DNA of 64,000 nucleotides from Citrobacter sp. R56 (GTDB taxonomy: Bacteria; Pseudomonadota; Gammaproteobacteria; Enterobacterales; Enterobacteriaceae): positions 868,001 to 932,000 of the forward strand of contig NZ_CP069159.1 of NCBI RefSeq assembly GCF_016811995.1, written 5' to 3'. Every line of letters begins with the position of its first letter. The first letter of the stretch is position 1. Positions 61,558-64,000 of the stretch are shown here, piece by piece. Both the position numbers and the translations under genes were made by a program. The notes under the pieces are model-generated. The model was not told the origin of the DNA and searched no databases. It was given only the letters and a program-made list of their open reading frames with translations.

Positions 61558-62922
61558 CTACCTGCAAATTTCGTAGCAGGGGATATAGGCAGAGCCAGGC
61601 AACTTCATGCGGTGCTGCGCGACAAAGCCCTGTAGCAGGTCATCCATACGGCGCATCATCTCGCGATCGCCGTGGATTTTATACGGGCCAAACTCCTCGA
61701 TGGCGCGAATGCCGACTTCTTTAACGTTACCCGCAACGATACCGGAGAAGGCGCGACGCAGGTCTGCCGCCAGGATCTCAACTGGTTGATCGGGATACAG
61801 TTTCAGGTTCGACATGTTGTCATGCGATGGCTCGAACGGCAGTTGCAGATCCGGCGCAATACGAATGGACCAGTTGAAGCTGTAGGCGTCACCGGTATCA
61901 CGACGGTTTTCTTTGACCAGCGGCATCGCTTTTTTCATCAGTCGCGCCACTTCCGCCGCGTCGTCAATGATGATGCGATAATGACGTCGCGCTTCCTCGC
62001 CTAGCGTATGCACAATAAACTCATCAAGCACGCGGAAGTAGTCCGCACTCTCTTTGGGTCCGGTAAGGATCAGCGGCAGAACCTGATCTTTATTTGCCGG
62101 GTTCATCAGTATTCCCAGCAGATACAACAGCTCTTCCGCCGTACCGACGCCACCTGGGAAGATGATGATACCGTGCGCAATACGAACAAACGCCTCCAGC
62201 CGTTTTTCAATATCGGGCATGATGACCAATTCATTGACCAGCGGGTTAGGCGGTTCTGCCGCAATGATGGACGGCTCCGTCATACCGATAAAGCGACTGT
62301 CTTTATAGCGCTGCTGTGCGTGACCTACTGCGGCGCCTTTCATTGGGGCTTCCATCGCGCCCGGCCCACAGCCGGTACAGATGTTCAGCTCACGCAGACC
62401 TAACTGGGTGCCAACGCGACGGGCGTACAGGTACTCATTTTCGTTAATGGAGTGACCGCCCCAGCACACCACCATATTCGGCGCTTCCCCGACGTGCAGC
62501 GCACGGGCGTTACGCAGAATGGAGAACACGAGGTTGGTGATATGAACGGAACTGTCGAGTTTCAGATGTTGAAAACGCCCTGCGTTATGAATTTGACCGT
62601 TTACAAAAAGAATGTCGCGCAGCACGGCAAACAGGTTGGCTTGCAGGGCACGGATAATACGGCCGTCAACAAAAGCGTCTTCAGGTGGGTTGATCAATTC
62701 CAACTTCACGCCACGCTCGCGACGGAGCACGTTGATGTCGAAATTCTCAAAACGAGACAGCAGCTCTTTGCTGTTGTCGGTCAAACTGCCGGAGTTCAGT
62801 ACAGCAAGAGAACAGTTACGAAACAGTTGATAAAGGTCGCTGCTGGCGGTGCGTTTAAGCATATCGACTTCCAGCTGCGACAACATGTCCATTGAGCCAA
62901 GCGGGCTAATATGTGTAATCAA
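61558..62922 (-). CDS. ppnN: Nucleotide 5'-monophosphate nucleosidase PpnN
   Basis: PpnN splits purine and pyrimidine nucleoside monophosphates into base and ribose-5-phosphate, and ppGpp stimulates it during the stringent response. The 454-aa product has the LOG-type Rossmann core with [19 protein letters not shown] and the motif [16 protein letters not shown] near residue 255, plus an N-terminal domain. It lies between sdaC and queF and appears to be transcribed on its own or with queF upstream. Confidence 0.94.
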   Translation of the reverse strand: MITHISPLGSMDMLSQLEVDMLKRTASSDLYQLFRNCSLAVLNSGSLTDNSKELLSRFENFDINVLRRERGVKLELINPPEDAFVDGRIIRALQANLFAVLRDILFVNGQIHNAGRFQHLKLDSSVHITNLVFSILRNARALHVGEAPNMVVCWGGHSINENEYLYARRVGTQLGLRELNICTGCGPGAMEAPMKGAAVGHAQQRYKDSRFIGMTEPSIIAAEPPNPLVNELVIMPDIEKRLEAFVRIAHGIIIFPGGVGTAEELLYLLGILMNPANKDQVLPLILTGPKESADYFRVLDEFIVHTLGEEARRHYRIIIDDAAEVARLMKKAMPLVKENRRDTGDAYSFNWSIRIAPDLQLPFEPSHDNMSNLKLYPDQPVEILAADLRRAFSGIVAGNVKEVGIRAIEEFGPYKIHGDREMMRRMDDLLQGFVAQHRMKLPGSAYIPCYEICR

Positions 62923-63034
62923 GTAAACTCCTTATGGGACGCAACACGCCATTCCCTAATGATTACAATAGCGCCGGCTTATGACCTTTCACAACCTTGC
63001 GCGCGGAATCCGACGCGCAAAATTGAGAAAAAAA

Positions 63035-63883
63035 TTACTGACGGACCAGCCTTCCGATGGCAGGCACGAAATCGGTGTTGGTACGCCAGGGGTTAATGTC
63101 CAGGCCGCCGCGTCGTGTGTAACGCGCGTAGACACTCAGTTTCTCCGGCTGGCAGAAGCGCAAAATGTCATTGAAAATTCGCTCCACGCACTGTTCGTGG
63201 AACTCATTGTGATGGCGGAAAGAGACCAGGTAACGTAGCAATTTCTCACGATCAATTTTTCGACCGCGATACTGAATTTGTATGGAACCCCAGTCTGGCT
63301 GGTGAGTGATCAGGCAGTTAGATTTCAACAAGTGACTGACCAGCGTCTCTTCGACCACTTTCTCGCCGCTGGCGGCATTTTCCAGATAGTCGGTGCTGAA
63401 CTGGTAGTTATCAATAGCGATATCCTGGTCGTCGATGCAGCTACCGTGGAAATGGGCGATGGGTAGCCCTTCCAGCTCATCAAGTCGGTACAGCGCAACG
63501 CTGACATCGCCCTGGGCGCAGGCGCACAGATCGTTTTCCAGCGTTCGACGGACATCTTCCCAGCTCTCAAAGCGTGTCTGGTTAAAGCTGTTCAGGTAGA
63601 GCTTAAAGCTTTTTGATTCAATCAGATTGATGCTGGTGTAATCCAGCTCGACATGACCCACGGCAACTTGCGGAAGCCCTTTTGCATTCAGCCATGACAG
63701 TTCATATAACGTCCAGATATCCGCACCGTGAAAAGGCAAATTATCTGCTTTTAAATCCAGCGGATCGCGATTCAGGCTGCGCGGGACGCCCTGCAACAAA
63801 CTTGCGTCGTAAATATCCCGATAATCAGTTGATTTACCGAGAGTCAGGCCGTCAAGCGCCTGATGGTTTTCATAAGAAGACAT
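63035..63883 (-). CDS. queF: NADPH-dependent 7-cyano-7-deazaguanine reductase
   Basis: QueF reduces preQ0 to preQ1 in the pathway to queuosine, the modified base of tRNAs for Asp, Asn, His and Tyr. The 282-aa long-form enzyme has two T-fold domains. The catalytic Cys190 lies in [15 protein letters not shown], and Asp197 is intact. It is divergent from syd, 67 bp away, across a palindrome. Confidence 0.96.
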   Translation of the reverse strand: MSSYENHQALDGLTLGKSTDYRDIYDASLLQGVPRSLNRDPLDLKADNLPFHGADIWTLYELSWLNAKGLPQVAVGHVELDYTSINLIESKSFKLYLNSFNQTRFESWEDVRRTLENDLCACAQGDVSVALYRLDELEGLPIAHFHGSCIDDQDIAIDNYQFSTDYLENAASGEKVVEETLVSHLLKSNCLITHQPDWGSIQIQYRGRKIDREKLLRYLVSFRHHNEFHEQCVERIFNDILRFCQPEKLSVYARYTRRGGLDINPWRTNTDFVPAIGRLVRQ

Positions 63884-63902
63884 GTTTCACCGTCATAAAC
63901 CA

Positions 63903-63926
63903 GATACACTATGCGTCAAGTGTATC
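63903..63926. promoter_or_regulatory. Palindrome between queF and syd
   Basis: GATACACT and AGTGTATC flank an 8-bp spacer that contains part of a candidate -35 sequence (TTGACG on the minus strand). It could be an operator for both divergent genes. Half-sites resemble those of the repeat before sdaC (GATACATT/AATGTATC). Confidence 0.4.
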
Positions 63927-63950
63927 CTGCTTTTGTTAAGAGAGAAATCG

Positions 63951-64000
63951 GTGGACGAACAGACAGCACAGGCCCTGAAGGCCTTTACAACACGCTATTG
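63951..64000 (+). CDS. syd: SecY-interacting protein Syd, N-terminal start only
   Basis: The frame begins at GTG 63951 and reads MDEQTAQALKAFTTRY, matching the start of E. coli Syd. Syd binds the SecY translocon subunit at the inner membrane and is linked to proofreading of faulty SecY complexes. Position divergent from queF is as in E. coli. The gene is cut by the right edge. Confidence 0.85.
   Translation, partial: MDEQTAQALKAFTTRY

Overview
The window is a stretch of enterobacterial chromosome with about 50 protein genes, three tRNAs and three small RNAs. Almost every gene matches an Escherichia/Salmonella/Citrobacter core gene in order, length and active-site residues. The backbone order (kdu, lysR/lysA, galR, omrBA, aas-lplT, mutH, rppH-ptsP-lgt-thyA, ppd, recC-ptrA-recB-recD, argA, amiC, metZWV, mltA, csd, gcvB-gcvA, rlmM, fuc, xni, sdaCB, ppnN, queF, syd) is that of E. 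coli K-12 read in the opposite direction. Sequence details differ from E. coli throughout, and araE and fucP are missing at their usual places. This suggests Citrobacter or a near relative; the species cannot be fixed from the window.

Layout. 1-2.2 kb: end of a thiolase gene (yqeF) and kduI-kduD for hexuronate breakdown, with a KdgR operator and a possible leader ORF. 2.4-7.4 kb: ygeA, lysR/lysA, and galR in tandem with a second LacI-family regulator. 7.6-8.0 kb: twin sRNAs OmrB and OmrA. 8.0-11.4 kb: lysophospholipid import and re-acylation (aas-lplT). 11.5-14.5 kb: tas, ygdR, ygdQ, mutH. 14.5-15.2 kb: a long gene-free gap with a cluster of DnaA boxes, at the position of the DnaA-reactivating locus DARS2. 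15.2-19.9 kb: rppH-ptsP and lgt-thyA. 20.1-33.7 kb: four pseudopilin-like genes, then recC-ptrA-recB-recD. 33.8-38.4 kb: argA, amiC, three initiator tRNA genes, mltA. 38.4-44.2 kb: tcdA, csdA-csdE, ygdI, gcvB, gcvA, ygdD, rlmM. 44.2-57.3 kb: a remodelled fucose locus. 57.4-64 kb: xni, sdaCB, ppnN, queF and the start of syd.

The fucose locus is the most unusual part. fucI, fucK, fucU and fucR lie on the minus strand. fucP, expected beside fucI, is absent. In its place, divergent from fucI and upstream of fucA-fucO, stands a five-gene cassette: a ribose-type ABC importer (ATPase, permease, binding protein), an FGGY kinase with the TCSLV motif of D-ribulokinases, and a Cra/FruR-like LacI-family regulator. 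Two identical perfect 16-bp palindromes resembling a Cra operator lie in the divergent promoter region, one near fucI and one near the importer, with a strong CRP-like site between them. I infer that FucI isomerises an imported sugar, plausibly D-arabinose, to D-ribulose, which the new kinase sends to the pentose phosphate pathway, while FucK-FucA-FucO still handle L-fucose. An alternative is that the importer simply replaces FucP for L-fucose.

No insertion sequence, prophage, CRISPR array or integrase was seen. REP/BIME elements follow many operons, and one appears to have been built into the 3' end of fucR.
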